Assembly (NCBI GenBank): GCA_030562195.1
Contig: JAUJPP010000003.1
Location: 23,653,398 to 23,717,397, forward strand
DNA length: 64,000 nt
Reading direction: 5' to 3'
From: Nipponacmea schrenckii
Taxonomy: Eukaryota; Mollusca; Gastropoda; Lottiidae
Shown piece after piece: positions 22,801 to 33,800 of this stretch. The notes beneath the pieces are model-generated. The model saw nothing but the letters and a program-made list of their open reading frames with translations. It searched no databases and was not told where the DNA came from. A program made the position numbers and the translations under genes. Numbering within the stretch: position 1 is the stretch's first letter; each line of letters opens with the position of its first letter.

Positions 22801-25014
22801 TTATATTTCCAACTTTAGCGCGATTGCCAACACATTGAGAAAAGTATTTCGAAGGGGTTTTGAAAACCTGTGATTTTTTTTCGTAAAGACCGGATTAATG
22901 TGGGGAAAAACGTTTCGTTCGTGTTCAAACATTTAATTCCAAATTTATTGGCACAAGTTTCAGGAAAACATGCGTTAGGATAAATGATCAGTAAATATTA
23001 CATGAGTATAAAATAAATTGCTTGTCTTGTTATTTGAGACTTGTGATTGTGATTTAAGATATAAATTAATAACAAACGTATTTCATCAATATCAACCGTG
23101 AACATGTAATGTTCATAAAATGATTTTCAGGCGAGACATTTTGGAGCTTAAACGAGAATTTTGATATTAACGTTCTAAAATGGGATAGAGATGAATAATT
23201 TCTATGGAATCAGAGTTAATAATGAAATCATTTCCAATGAACAAAACAAATAAAGGAAATGAATGTATCGTATCATTAATATTTCATGACAAATTGATGA
23301 ATTACTCCGTTACAAATTTGGAAAACAAAATTCGACAAAAAAAAGCTCCAAAAAACCTGAAGTTGGAAATCATTGGGAAGATGATTTAATTTCTAGATTT
23401 ATGAAATTCATTTTCGTTAAATGAATGAATTGAAATTTTACGTTACACCTCTCCACACATTAGACTTGTTACTAATGAAAACGGGAAACACAGCCACGCG
23501 GAACTATTCCGAAAGACTAGAGCATTTTCCAAGTTAGAGATTGTTTGAAAACAAAATTGAGAAGGCGCAAATAGTGGTAGCTATACTTGGTGAAATGTGT
23601 AATTGAATTAGTTTATTGAGACATTAGTCTAATGTTTCTTTAATCCGATCATATAAATGTCTGATTACAGCAATGTCTGATTATTATATATCATACATTT
23701 GGGGATAATATAAACACTATACACCAATGCCAGTACAGGCGATTGAAGGCTGGTTTTTATAGTAACGCTTTGATGTATTTAGCGATCTGTGGTCCATCCT
23801 GTTTTGAACTTATAATACTTTAGTTTCTCGTTCACGTTTTTTTTTTTTGTTTCTATGTTCTGTAACTATTGAGTATTTTAGCATATTGTTGTCAAACATT
23901 TAGATATCGAAAAAAAAGACAATCATGAAAGCATATGTCATAAAATTTAATTTTCTTGTCGGAAATCCATTCACACCTTTCTGTCGTGCCCTCAAGTTTA
24001 TTTCATCTATTCCACGATTTGTCATGTTCGATGAATTCAGCTTATTAACAATACAGATTTTAGATAAAATGTTCTGACGAAGCACGTCACATATTGTAAT
24101 AGTATATGTATTGTAAATCTCTCCGAGGATAAAACAAACATCTCGACTGATAACAATTTGCTTATTGAAAATACTTGTACTAGTGACGAGTTCATTAAGG
24201 AACTGCTCACTGGCATCAGAAGGCTGATTTCATACCGTCGGTCACATTTCCAGTACTTCGAAGGAACCGAAACAGTCAAAGCTCGGTAAGACTCAAGTTT
24301 GGGAATTGGTTATTCTTTATGTACATTTGAAGCCTCCAATGTCTCAAAAATGACTTTCGATCTGAACTTCATCTTTAAGATGAAATCTATTGAGTTTAAT
24401 CACACTTTCATTTATAGCTTGTATTGACATTTATCTCAATAGACCCTTACAGCCTTCTTGTACCATATAATCTTTCCTCAAGTAGGGAAACCATACTTGA
24501 TACTATTCTATAGGCAAATTCAGATACAATGTATTCAGTTGCTATCTTGCTGTAGAATTATCCGACAAGGCTAAATATATCAAATAATCAAATAGTTTCT
24601 ATATTGTGTTCATTTGTGAAATTACAAATAGGGCCTTGCTCAATCCAAGATGAAGGTCTTGTTGGACATTTATAACGTAAAGTTGTCGTTTTGAAGGTGA
24701 AGCATTTGCCTCCCACTACAAGATCTGTTTGTTAAATTGTAGAAATAAACAATAGAAATGATATAATATTTAATAAGACACCTTGAACAATACAATATTA
24801 TATAATGAATTATTATAATATTTTAAAAATTAATTAAAACATTCGATAATCAAACAAGTGATTAAAAATATTCGAACTCTTATACATTGTATACTTCTTT
24901 AAGCTAAGGATATCCATGCATTTATACATAACTTCCAAGTATTGGTTATAGACGATTATACAATGTACTGTATTGAATTTACCATTTTTTAGGTACAGTT
25001 CAGATGACCTACTT
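19872..25014. other. intergenic, nothing recognised
   Basis: AT-rich sequence with a (TTCTA)n microsatellite at about 21589-21611. No gene, RNA or mobile element is recognised. It includes the 3' flank of the GPCR gene. Confidence 0.4.
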
Positions 25015-26154
25015 TTATACAGCTTCAGCTTTAGTTGCACCAGTGGGTTGTATTTCTGTCATTGCTAATGTTTGACCATCAGGAGCTGTATTATTGTCTA
25101 TAGTTCTATCCCCAGCCTGACATTTTAATATAAAATGAACATATTGTCGAAATTTCTTGTCAAGAATATAAAACACAATTGGATTCACCGCACAATTAGA
25201 GAACATTAAACAAAAGCCAACGATTTTAAACACGTGCCAGAAATGATCAAAGGCGTTTGGATCGAAGTGAAACCAAAGTAGGTAAATATGACGTGGCAAC
25301 CAACACAAAACAAAAGCCCACACTAAGCCAAGCACGCTAAGAGCTAATCGTTTTCGTTTGTCTATTGTTGACTCCCTGTCCCATTTTCCTGGAGAAGTGT
25401 TCGTTACCGAGTTATTCCTCAATGGCGTCTTCATTGACGGGTATTTGGAAGTTACAGATTTAAAATAAATATTATAAGCTATAGCTAAGTAGATAGGGGA
25501 AATCAAACAGATTGGTATGATGAACAGAAGCAGAAATCTCATCATGGTGTACACCTTGGGATAAACAGCACCCCATGATGGTGCGAAGGAATAGCAATAT
25601 TCCCATGTCCTACCACTGTGTTCTTTAACTATAATCGTGGCTGAGATCAGATCCGGTAAAGCAAGGACGATAGACAATGCCCATATAATTGTTACTATAA
25701 TCAGTGCAAATTGTTTCTTATTATTTGCTCTATTACCAGAAATCAGAAAGAATCGTTCCACACTCAATACAGTAATAGTGCCAATTGTAACAGAAGTTGC
25801 TAGAGTCTCAATGAAGAAGCTGAGTTTACAGATGACAAGTCCGTATGGCCAGTAAGGTACAGTATACCACGTTGAGTTAAAAGGTAAAGAGACCAGCAAC
25901 ATGATAAGATCACCAACTGCCAGATTGATGACAAATATATTATGTGGTGCGTTCAGCTTTTTAAACTTCACAAATGAAAGAATAAGCAGGATATTACCAA
26001 TCAACCCAAAACTAAATATAAGAGTAAATATCAAGGGTACCAGCACTGCTTCTACTGTCAAGCCAAACGAATCGGCTCGTAATTCATATTCAAGGGTGCA
26101 GTTATTGAGATCGGTTGTAGATTTGTTACAGTATTCTTCCAAAATCTCTTCCAT
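25015..26154 (-). CDS. class-A peptide GPCR, bombesin/endothelin/CCHamide/EP receptor group
   Basis: A 379-codon uninterrupted frame with a complete seven-helix receptor. The start is the ATG at 26154 (AAAATGG, good context). The open frame continues upstream without another ATG, and a likely splice acceptor lies at 26191. The outer N-terminus has N-glycosylation sites at N10 and N18. Helix 1 has GLIGN (50-54), helix 2 NLAVGD (77-82), and C109 and C187 can form the usual disulfide. The DRY motif is ERF (133-135), helix 6 has CWLPRHIYLLWFHF (284-297), and helix 7 has FSNCAVNPIVFY (318-329). C345 is a palmitoylation candidate. The CWLPRH..LWF stretch, the HVFKIVGFCL.F.N block and NPxxxY followed by KKFRQ match receptors for CCHamide, bombesin and endothelin. 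In trochozoans this group includes the receptor for GGNG/EP peptides. The ligand is inferred. Confidence 0.9.
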   Translation of the reverse strand: MEEILEEYCNKSTTDLNNCTLEYELRADSFGLTVEAVLVPLIFTLIFSFGLIGNILLILSFVKFKKLNAPHNIFVINLAVGDLIMLLVSLPFNSTWYTVPYWPYGLVICKLSFFIETLATSVTIGTITVLSVERFFLISGNRANNKKQFALIIVTIIWALSIVLALPDLISATIIVKEHSGRTWEYCYSFAPSWGAVYPKVYTMMRFLLLFIIPICLISPIYLAIAYNIYFKSVTSKYPSMKTPLRNNSVTNTSPGKWDRESTIDKRKRLALSVLGLVWAFVLCWLPRHIYLLWFHFDPNAFDHFWHVFKIVGFCLMFSNCAVNPIVFYILDKKFRQYVHFILKCQAGDRTIDNNTAPDGQTLAMTEIQPTGATKAEAV

Positions 26155-27350
26155 TTTCTGAGTCCTTGGTTTACCGTCTTTTATGAATTTCTGGAATGAG
26201 AATGTTATTTCATGTAGCTCACTGCCCCCTCTCAAAACATTAATTGAACAATAATTTCTACAAATGGATTGACATTAATGATTAGTTCTAAGCTGGAACC
26301 TACGTAACTATGCTGTTACGTACATGAAGAAAAGGTTGATAAAATAATTTATTGTATAAAACAGTCTTCAGTACAACAATTTTCTTTTTATTGATCTCTT
26401 GAATAAAAAAGTATATCGTTTTTGTAAAGTTTCAGTTTAAATGGAAGTGTTTGCAGTTTTTTTTTCCTGAAATCCCCTTTTAAGAATGACTTTATACGAA
26501 TTAGTATTGTTAGTTTAATAAAGAACAATTCATGCGAACTTGATTATTATTATTCAATGCTTTTTATTCTATCTTTTATTCTATGATTTGCACTCAACAA
26601 CCTGCCATTCTGGATACGGGATAAAAAATGATCAATCAGAAACAATTTAACTTGAGAGCTTATGGGTGTTAAATTTCTACAGAGGATGTACAGATAATTA
26701 TTACAAATATAGAGTGGTAACAGCTTTAATATAAGTTGGTGAAAAGTTAAGAATATATCATTATTTAAATTATAGGTACATTATTAATTAAACTAAGAAT
26801 AGAACTATCACCTATAGACAAAATAAGAAAATCAATCAACAGCGGCGCATTTATATCTTATTGGGTAAAAGAGAACAATATAAGCATCAATGACGCTGTG
26901 TCCGCCTTCGTCAGCAATATGATACTTTAAACATTCAGATAATGGTCATATCAATGTCTTGTAATCGCATTAAATGTGGCCAATTTTCTTATAACCACAA
27001 TTTTAAATGGACACAACCTTTGATTGTAGTTTTATACTGGCAGATGGAAATGAAAATTTAGTAATAATGGTTTACCATTCACAACTTGTGGGCGTCTTTT
27101 ATGCCTTTTCACCACGCGCCTCTCAATCCATTCTCAAGAGAAATTGATACGTATTGAAAACGATCATATATTGTATGTATATACATATCTACCATATCTT
27201 CTACATAGAAATTCAGAAATATGTTATAATTTAACTTACCTAGTGTGACCGATTCCTTCTTTTCCTCCGACAATCTCGACTTCACATCACCAGCACTGTA
27301 GCAATCTGGGCACGCGCTTATTCTACTCTGATACTCAGGGCTTTAATATG
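26155..27350 (-). promoter_or_regulatory. probable 5' UTR of the GPCR with a spliced leader exon at about 27240-27350
   Basis: A polypyrimidine acceptor, ATTCTCATTCCAG, ends at 26191, 36 bases before the receptor ATG. About 1 kb upstream, sequence with raised GC content ends in a consensus donor, CACTAG followed by GTAAGT (27240/27239). Splicing the two would give a non-coding first exon joined to the single coding exon. The exon's 5' limit is a guess. Confidence 0.45.
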
Positions 27351-30300
27351 TAATCAAGAAAAATCGTTGGTTCCTGCTAGAAGCTAACGTTATTCTTTCC
27401 ATTCCTATCTCCATTACCTTCAATATTAATTATTGTCTGTTTATTTCTGATTAAATATTCCCGTTTTAACTATAAAAAATCGCTGTATTATTACTACTGC
27501 TATGAGGCTTATTAATTGAGATAATACAATCAAATAACACTAACTAACTGATCAATCGTGTACTAATTCTCCTCAAGGGGTTTGGGAAACAATACTGTAT
27601 GTACTAAAAACTTGTTTTGATAGACATTTAGAGGCACAGCATAATTATTTCAACTAAATATAACTATTGTTTGCAATATGGAAATTTTGCTTTGACTCGA
27701 CACTTTTCCTTTTCGATTTCGATTTATCATCAAATGAGTTTATATCTGCTTTATTTCCAACGGGTGTATAAATTATCTACTTATTGCTTAATAGTGTTTC
27801 TTATTTTTTTTTTTTTCAATGAACTATTTATTCTTTATGCGAAATGCTTCCCGATTACTTATTGTTAACAACTGCTCACCCTACGTGTGGTTTTGTAATT
27901 GCACCATTATATTCAATTATCTAATTTTAAACCAATTTCAAGTTTATGTAAATTATTTGAAATGGTAAGCTTCGTTTTACAGTAAAATCTTCAGTTTGGA
28001 AGATTTTTATATTTAGATGTGAATCATTATATTGGCTCTTGAATTTTGCTTACAGATATGGTTCATATGTTACCATATTTACAAAAAGGTCTCTTTTGTC
28101 CTTTATTTCCATTGCCCTGTGTATACGATGAACTAACGTCACTGCAGGAGCACATCTGTTTTCTTCATTTGAAACAAAATTAAAAGTTTTTTTTAATGTC
28201 AAGAGAATAAGAGAATGTTTTTTAGGTTAAAAGATCCTGCATGGATTTTGAACTCAGGAAGGAGATATGGGTGTTGATAAAAAGTCGTATTCCATTGGGA
28301 TGCTCCAAGTTAAACTGAATAACAATTCTTCTCCGTAATTTAATTAGATCTGTCACATATGATGATAAGAACGACCAACAAAAGCTCCCAAGAATCTCCT
28401 CTATTCTACCAGATATCTCTATATAAACATTAACGACTGAATTACATTTTTATTCGAGCTCCATGATTCTATTAAGAAAGATTATTTTGTAGTCGAAAAA
28501 TTAAAAACATGTTTAGTGCAATATGGTTGGATATCTTTCGACCAACATTACATCGCTTGTTTCTCAATGTATCTTCATTTCAATTTTCACTAAATGTTAT
28601 TGTTACGTTTTCCATTTAAAAGTCTGCTCCGTGTAAATATCTGCAAGTTGTAGTATACTGGCGCAGTACCATTTATTTTCCTTTTCAATTGTGGCAGTAT
28701 CTTGAGCATCAATATCAACATTATAAGACAGTTATTCCACATTCAGTTAAACTATAAAGGCAATTTTGATTGGAAATGTTCTTTAAGGTCAATCCAATCT
28801 ACATGCTTGTTTTCTCCAGAGAGAAAGTTGTTCATATTGAGGTAAAGTGAAAAGGTATCATTGAAATTTCATTTAAGATAGAGAGAGAAATGTGTATGTC
28901 TAAATTGCTTCTGAATTGGAAACAAATAAAAGGTAAAGACAGACATTAAGGGAAAATCTTCATACTGCGATATATACCTGAATTTCTTTTAAAAATGTCA
29001 TAAGACAGTGATTGTCAGCTGAATTCCAAACACAAAACGAAAGAATACAAAACACAAAATGGCGGATTATCGTCCATCAAAGGTTAGATAATTCTAATAC
29101 CGATATTTTTTCATTCATTGAAAATGTTTCAAACTGATGGAATTAATCAAAAATTACAAGATTTGAATGGAGAATTCAATGTATAGAAAATTGATAACAA
29201 GGGCTATTGAGTCTCATATGACCAGACGGAAATGAGTATTTGCTTGCCATTAACAAGCCGCCAATTCTGTCACAGTAGCATCCACATTGACATGTCGAGT
29301 GTATACTGAGATAGAATTTGATTGAAGTGGTGAAAAGGCGAATCAATTTTCTTTCTACTTTCAATTAAATACTATTAACTGTGACATTGTTTATAGATGT
29401 GGACAAAATCACATTGTGCCAAGATTGACAGGTGTAAAAAAAATAGCGTTCAATTTTTTGTTGAAAGAAGGAATCATTTCAAGTAAATGTTAATACGTAA
29501 TTTTTAAACCATAAAAGTTAAACAGCGGAACTATTTCATCAGAGTATAATTTAAAGTTTTCTGTTAAATATTTCTTGTACTATTAACTCCCTTCATGTAC
29601 ATACAGTCGTAACTAGAGTATTATCTTTCCATAAAGTCAATGTTCCATTTGTCATCAGTTATAGCTTTCTACGCAACGGTTACTCAACGTAGCGGATATC
29701 ATATCACAAAATTTAATTTCAGTTACGGATCTGATACCATGTCTTTAGTCAAAATTAAATCACTTATTGAAAACTACTATGTCGCCGAACTCACCTGTCT
29801 TTACAAGTAGGTTTGCTTTTGTGAATTGGGCTTTAGTTTTGTCCTTGAAAGGATTCAATTTTGAGTTCAGAAAGTCTTATCCAATTAGTGGCCTGTAATA
29901 TCAGAAGGTTTAATTGAATTAGTTGAATCTGACAATAACTAGGGTTGCACCTCTACATCTGACACAATAGTGTCGTTGATGGAGGTTTAATAATATTGTC
30001 AATATAGACAAACAAAGAGTTAATATTATTACTATTAACAAATAAAACTACTTATTAATACACTCACAATAATTAGAATATGTTGTTGTCATAATTAATA
30101 ATTTACCTCGAGGTAACGATATTAACACTAACAAATAAACCTACTTTATCTCTTCACATAGCAATTATTCTAACATGCTCAATATGACGAGCAATCGGGG
30201 AATACTAGATTATATTAGCATAAAATACAATTAAAAAGGATTTTCCTATAAAACTAAACTTTTTAAAAGCGTTAAATCATCAATACCCAATTGGGTATTA

Positions 30301-31265
30301 GGTACAAATCTTTTGTTCCCGTACTTACTCGTTATTCTGAGATTAACATAATGTAAGGTTTAAGAGTAAGTTTTACGTGCAATGTTGACACATAAACTAC
30401 ATCCTCATGTGACAATAGCTGAGTTTCAATTTAGGTTTGTACGATATTGATATGCATTAACTCTAGTGAACATGTTTAAGGTTTAAGAGAAACACCATAG
30501 GAAAAACACTTCAGACCGAATGACACTTAAAGGAGTTATACTTCGGAATGGGTTTCTTAGTGATTCTATTATTGCATCAGCAAAGGTAAACATTATACTA
30601 AATTAAGTTTGGTTCAGTATGTATTCATTTAGTATTTATCGATTTATTTCAAATCGGGGGTTTACACACATACTGAGATATACCCTGGGTAACAATGCCG
30701 CGTAATTTTTATGTCGAAATATTTGAATCCTTATGTCGAAGACGTTGGTTGTCTAGAAGTCTAAGTGAATAGGTCTTGATATTAAAACCGTTATTGAAAA
30801 CATTGACTGGCCGACATACTAGATAGTTCTCAATCAAACAGTTTTGTTTCGGACTCTATAACGTCTCCTTTGGGACATCATCAAGGCCTCTATCCAATAA
30901 TATGGAATTGATCGGTTTTGATAAACGTAGATTGTTAATAATAACAGATTACAACAAACAATACTCTACTTCAACTTCAATGAAAATCTAATCAAAACCG
31001 AGAATAAAAGCCAGAAAAGTGAAAGAAAATCAATTAAGGTTTACAAAAAATAATTATGTATTATTGAAGGGATGTCGATTGTATTCGATTGGCGATTGAC
31101 AGACATTTTGACCACGTTTAGGTTCTATCGTCGTTAACGTTGCGGGACAAAAGATTGTGCCATCGTGTTAGATGGTGGTTTGCGGTTGTTGACTGATTTA
31201 GTTCACTAATCATCAACGTAGACTACATGACTTGCGATGTATGTCCATGGTTGCCAATATGCTTA
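27351..31265. other. intergenic between receptor and minisatellite, nothing recognised
   Basis: AT-rich, without recognised genes, tRNAs or repeats. It probably includes the receptor promoter. Confidence 0.4.
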
Positions 31266-31666
31266 GTGCATTTTGCGAAATGGTCCTCAACGTGTTAAGG
31301 TCATTTGCGTCAACGTGTTAAAAGGGCATCTGCGCAATGGTCGTCAACGTGTTAAGGGCATTTGCGCACTGGTCGTCAACGTGTTTGAGGCATTTGAGCA
31401 ATCGGCGTCAACGTGTTTGGGACATTTGCGCAATGGTCGTCAACGTGTTGGGGGCATTTGCGTAATGGACGTCAACTTGTTTGGTTTATTTGAGCAATGG
31501 TCGTCAGCGTGTTTGGGGCATTTGAGTAATGGTCGTCAACGTGTTTGAGGCATTTGAGAAATGGTCGCGTGTTTGGGGCATTTGGGTAATGGTCGTCAAT
31601 GTGTTTGGGGCATTTGAGCAATGGTTGTCAACGTTTTTGGGGCATTTGCGCAATAGTCGTTAACGT
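31266..31666 (+). repeat. ~32-bp minisatellite, main block
   Basis: About twelve tandem copies of a 30-34 bp unit, GTGTTTGGGGCATTTGCGCA followed by ATGGTCGTCAAC. Related copies reappear at 32186-32227 and 32989-33052, so two insertions appear to have split one array. An open frame across the block is just translated repeat. Confidence 0.85.
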
Positions 31667-32148
31667 TATATATGCACAGCTTTATGGAACAACAATCACT
31701 GGTTAAAGTTTATGCTACGTTTCGGCGTGTTTCCCCCGCCGTCCTCAGGCACAGAATGACAAGACATGATAGGCAACGATATATATACAATTGTACTTAT
31801 TATTAAAATAACACCAGAGATAGAATATTTTATTATTGCAACTACATTAATGTTAAAAGGTAAGATAAAAAGGAAAATTCTTAAAATAACATACAATTCT
31901 GATTCAATTGAATCAGAATTGTATGTTATTTTAAGAATTTTCCTTTTTATCTTACCTTTTAACATTAATGTAGTTGCAATAATAAAATATTTTATCTCTT
32001 GTGTTATTTTAATAATAAGTACAATTGTATATATATCGTTGCCTATCATGTCTTGTCATTCTGTGCCTGAGGACGGCGGGGGAAACACGCCGAAACGTAG
32101 CATAAACTTTAACCAGTGATTGTTGTTCCATAAAGCTGTGCATATATA
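31667..32148. repeat. 482-bp near-perfect palindrome (foldback element)
   Basis: Two 241-bp arms meet at the centre CAATTG (31905-31910) with no spacer. They differ at only about two positions (CACCAG/CACAAG and ATAGAAT/ATAAAAT near 31813-31822). The outer part of each arm holds GTGCCTGAGGACGGCGGGGG followed by AAACACGCCGAAACGTAGC (32065-32103, right arm). This has GGCG/CGCC pairing between a CTGAGGA and a GAAAC, reminiscent of the hammerhead-like motifs in Penelope-type elements. The palindrome interrupts the ~32-bp minisatellite. Mirrored open frames on both strands follow from the symmetry and are not genes. It may be a foldback insertion or an inverted-duplication artefact. Confidence 0.85.
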
Positions 32149-32227
32149 TCGTACTCACAATTGCTAAATGCCATTTAAAGACTTTAGTCGTTAACGTGTT
32201 TGGGGCATTTGCGCAATGGTCGTTAAC

Positions 32228-32988
32228 ACATGCAGATGCATGAGTAGGGTTGGGTAGCTCGCTCGCAGCTCATGCACTGACGCTTTGGCAATTCTTTTTT
32301 TTTTTTTTCTTCTTCTTTTTTTTTTTATTTTTCTTTTTTTATATGTATGTTTTGTTTTGATGTCTGATCGTCTCATGCAGATGTACTTGTCTATTCCTTG
32401 GTTTTTGTGGTCATGTACTTGATCGTAGAAAGATGAATCTGTCCATTTTATACACATGTACTTGTGTATTTTAAAACTAATTGTACGTTGAAATAAATGA
32501 TATATGGTTTTTGCTGTCATGTACTTGATCGCCGGAAGATAAATCTGTCCATTATTTACACCTGTAATTGTGTATTTTGAAATAAATTGTACGTTGAAAT
32601 AATACGTGATTTTTTGCGGTCGTGTGCATGGCCGCGGGAGCTATATATTACATCCATTTTATAAACAAATTGTAGGTTGAAAATCTGTCCATTTCATGCA
32701 CATGTACTTGTGTATTTTTAAACAAATTGTACGTGGAGTATTTTATATGTATTTTGTGGTCATGTACTTGATCGCCGGAACATAGATCTGTCCATTTTCA
32801 GACGAATTGTATATTAAGATATTATGTATTTTCGATTTTTTTCTTTTCTTCTTTCTTTTTTCTTTTTTTTTTTTTTTTTTTTTCCAATGTATTGCCCCAT
32901 GGGCTGAATGTGAGACAGGACCATGTCCTTGTGTATTGGGCCTAATTCTGACCCATGTAAAATAAAGAGTTTATTATTATTATTATTA
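32228..32988 (+). mobile_element. LINE-like 3' end with internal tandem repeats and (TTA)n tail
   Basis: This segment splits the minisatellite. It contains pyrimidine tracts (32288-32341 and 32836-32884) and four copies of a 105-140 bp unit carrying TCTGTCCATTTT, CATGTACTTGTGTATTTT and AAATTGTACGTTGAAATAA. It ends with CCCATGTAAAATAAAGAGTT and a (TTA)n run. A truncated relative of this end occurs in reverse at 51294-51350. A polyadenylation-like AATAAA next to a trinucleotide tail is typical of several LINE clades. No reverse transcriptase is present here. Confidence 0.55.
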
Positions 32989-33052
32989 ACTTGTTTGTGG
33001 CATTTTCTCAATGGTCGTTAACGTGTTCGGGGCATTTGCGCAATGGTCGCCG
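32989..33052 (+). repeat. ~32-bp minisatellite, resumed copies
   Basis: Two copies (ending GGGGCATTTGCGCAATGGTCG) of the unit seen at 31266-31666, on the far side of the inserted segment. Confidence 0.75.
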
Positions 33053-33249
33053 GTTGATTGATGGATGTTAGTTCTAAGGTAATTAATCTGTAAGTTACTT
33101 ATGTATGTTCATTTTTGATGGTTTAGGCTTTTTTGGCATAATATTTGTTCTATGATCGTCAACGTCGTTGATTGATATTTTTTTTCTATGAAATCATTAA
33201 CTGACATTTTTGTTTCATGGAAATATAACACACAAGTGAAACCTAACCG

Positions 33250-33512
33250 TTAATCAAAAATCAAAGTTGGATGTTACTGACAAAATTAAATTTAAAGGAA
33301 TACTGCAAGTTAAAATGAACATAAAATAGATAAACCTGCTGCCATGAATAACATCACAATATCCGAAAGACTCAAAACAGTAATTGTCCATAAAAATGTA
33401 ATTAATTAATAAAAAAAAAACGCTTAATAAATTGACCAAGCGTTCTTCAATAATAACTTAGTTTTGTGAATTCCCCAGATTTTTCACGGATTCTGTCACT
33501 TTATATTGACAG
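33250..33512 (+). repeat. dispersed repeat family A, copy 3
   Basis: Shares ACCTGCTGCCATGAATAACA and ATATCCGAAAGACTC-like sequence, the AACGCTT...AAGCGTT inverted pair (about 33419-33445) and GATTCTGTCACTTTAT with copies near 4.2, 12.1 and 48.8 kb. Its edge overlaps the decayed coding fragment on the minus strand. Confidence 0.55.
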
Positions 33513-33800
33513 TTTTCAAGAACTTCAATGTGTCCATTCTTAAACGCAGCATCACCTTTAACAACATCAAAGACTTTTTAAATCTGGTCGTTTGAAAGGT
33601 CATATCAAAACTGTAGCGTATCTGCCTAAGATGACATTGTCACCCGTCCGCTCCGTATTATACATGAATACCCTTATTTTACCTGCCAAATACTTCGAGG
33701 TATCGAACTGCAGTTTGAAATGATCAAGATCTGAAACCTGATACCACTTCCTATGCATCTGGTTTATAGTATACATTCTATTTACGACATTGTTACTCAT
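33458..33800 (-). pseudogene. decayed coding fragment of unknown protein linked to repeat family A
   Basis: On the minus strand an ATG at 33800 opens 66 codons with ordinary protein-like composition, including HRKWYQVSDLDHFKLQFDTS, ending in TGA at 33600. After a frame change, 39 more codons (33577-33458) read KVFDVVKGDAAFKNGHIEVL and end CQYKVTESVKNLGNSQN before TAA. The last part, C..KVTES..NL..S.N, can be traced with indels in the copies at 4.2 kb and 48.9 kb, so the repeat family appears to carry the end of a protein-coding sequence. I do not recognise the protein. It may be a multi-copy gene relic or a transposon-encoded frame. Confidence 0.35.

Noticed and set aside
26155..26235. N-terminal extension of the receptor by 27 residues
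   Set aside because: There is no ATG there. The extension would start at TTG and crosses a likely splice acceptor.
31273..31548. 91-codon open frame on the plus strand
   Set aside because: It is translated minisatellite (NGRQRV repeated) without a start in good context.
31696..32119. Two near-identical 117-codon frames on opposite strands
   Set aside because: They mirror each other because of the palindrome. They are not two genes.
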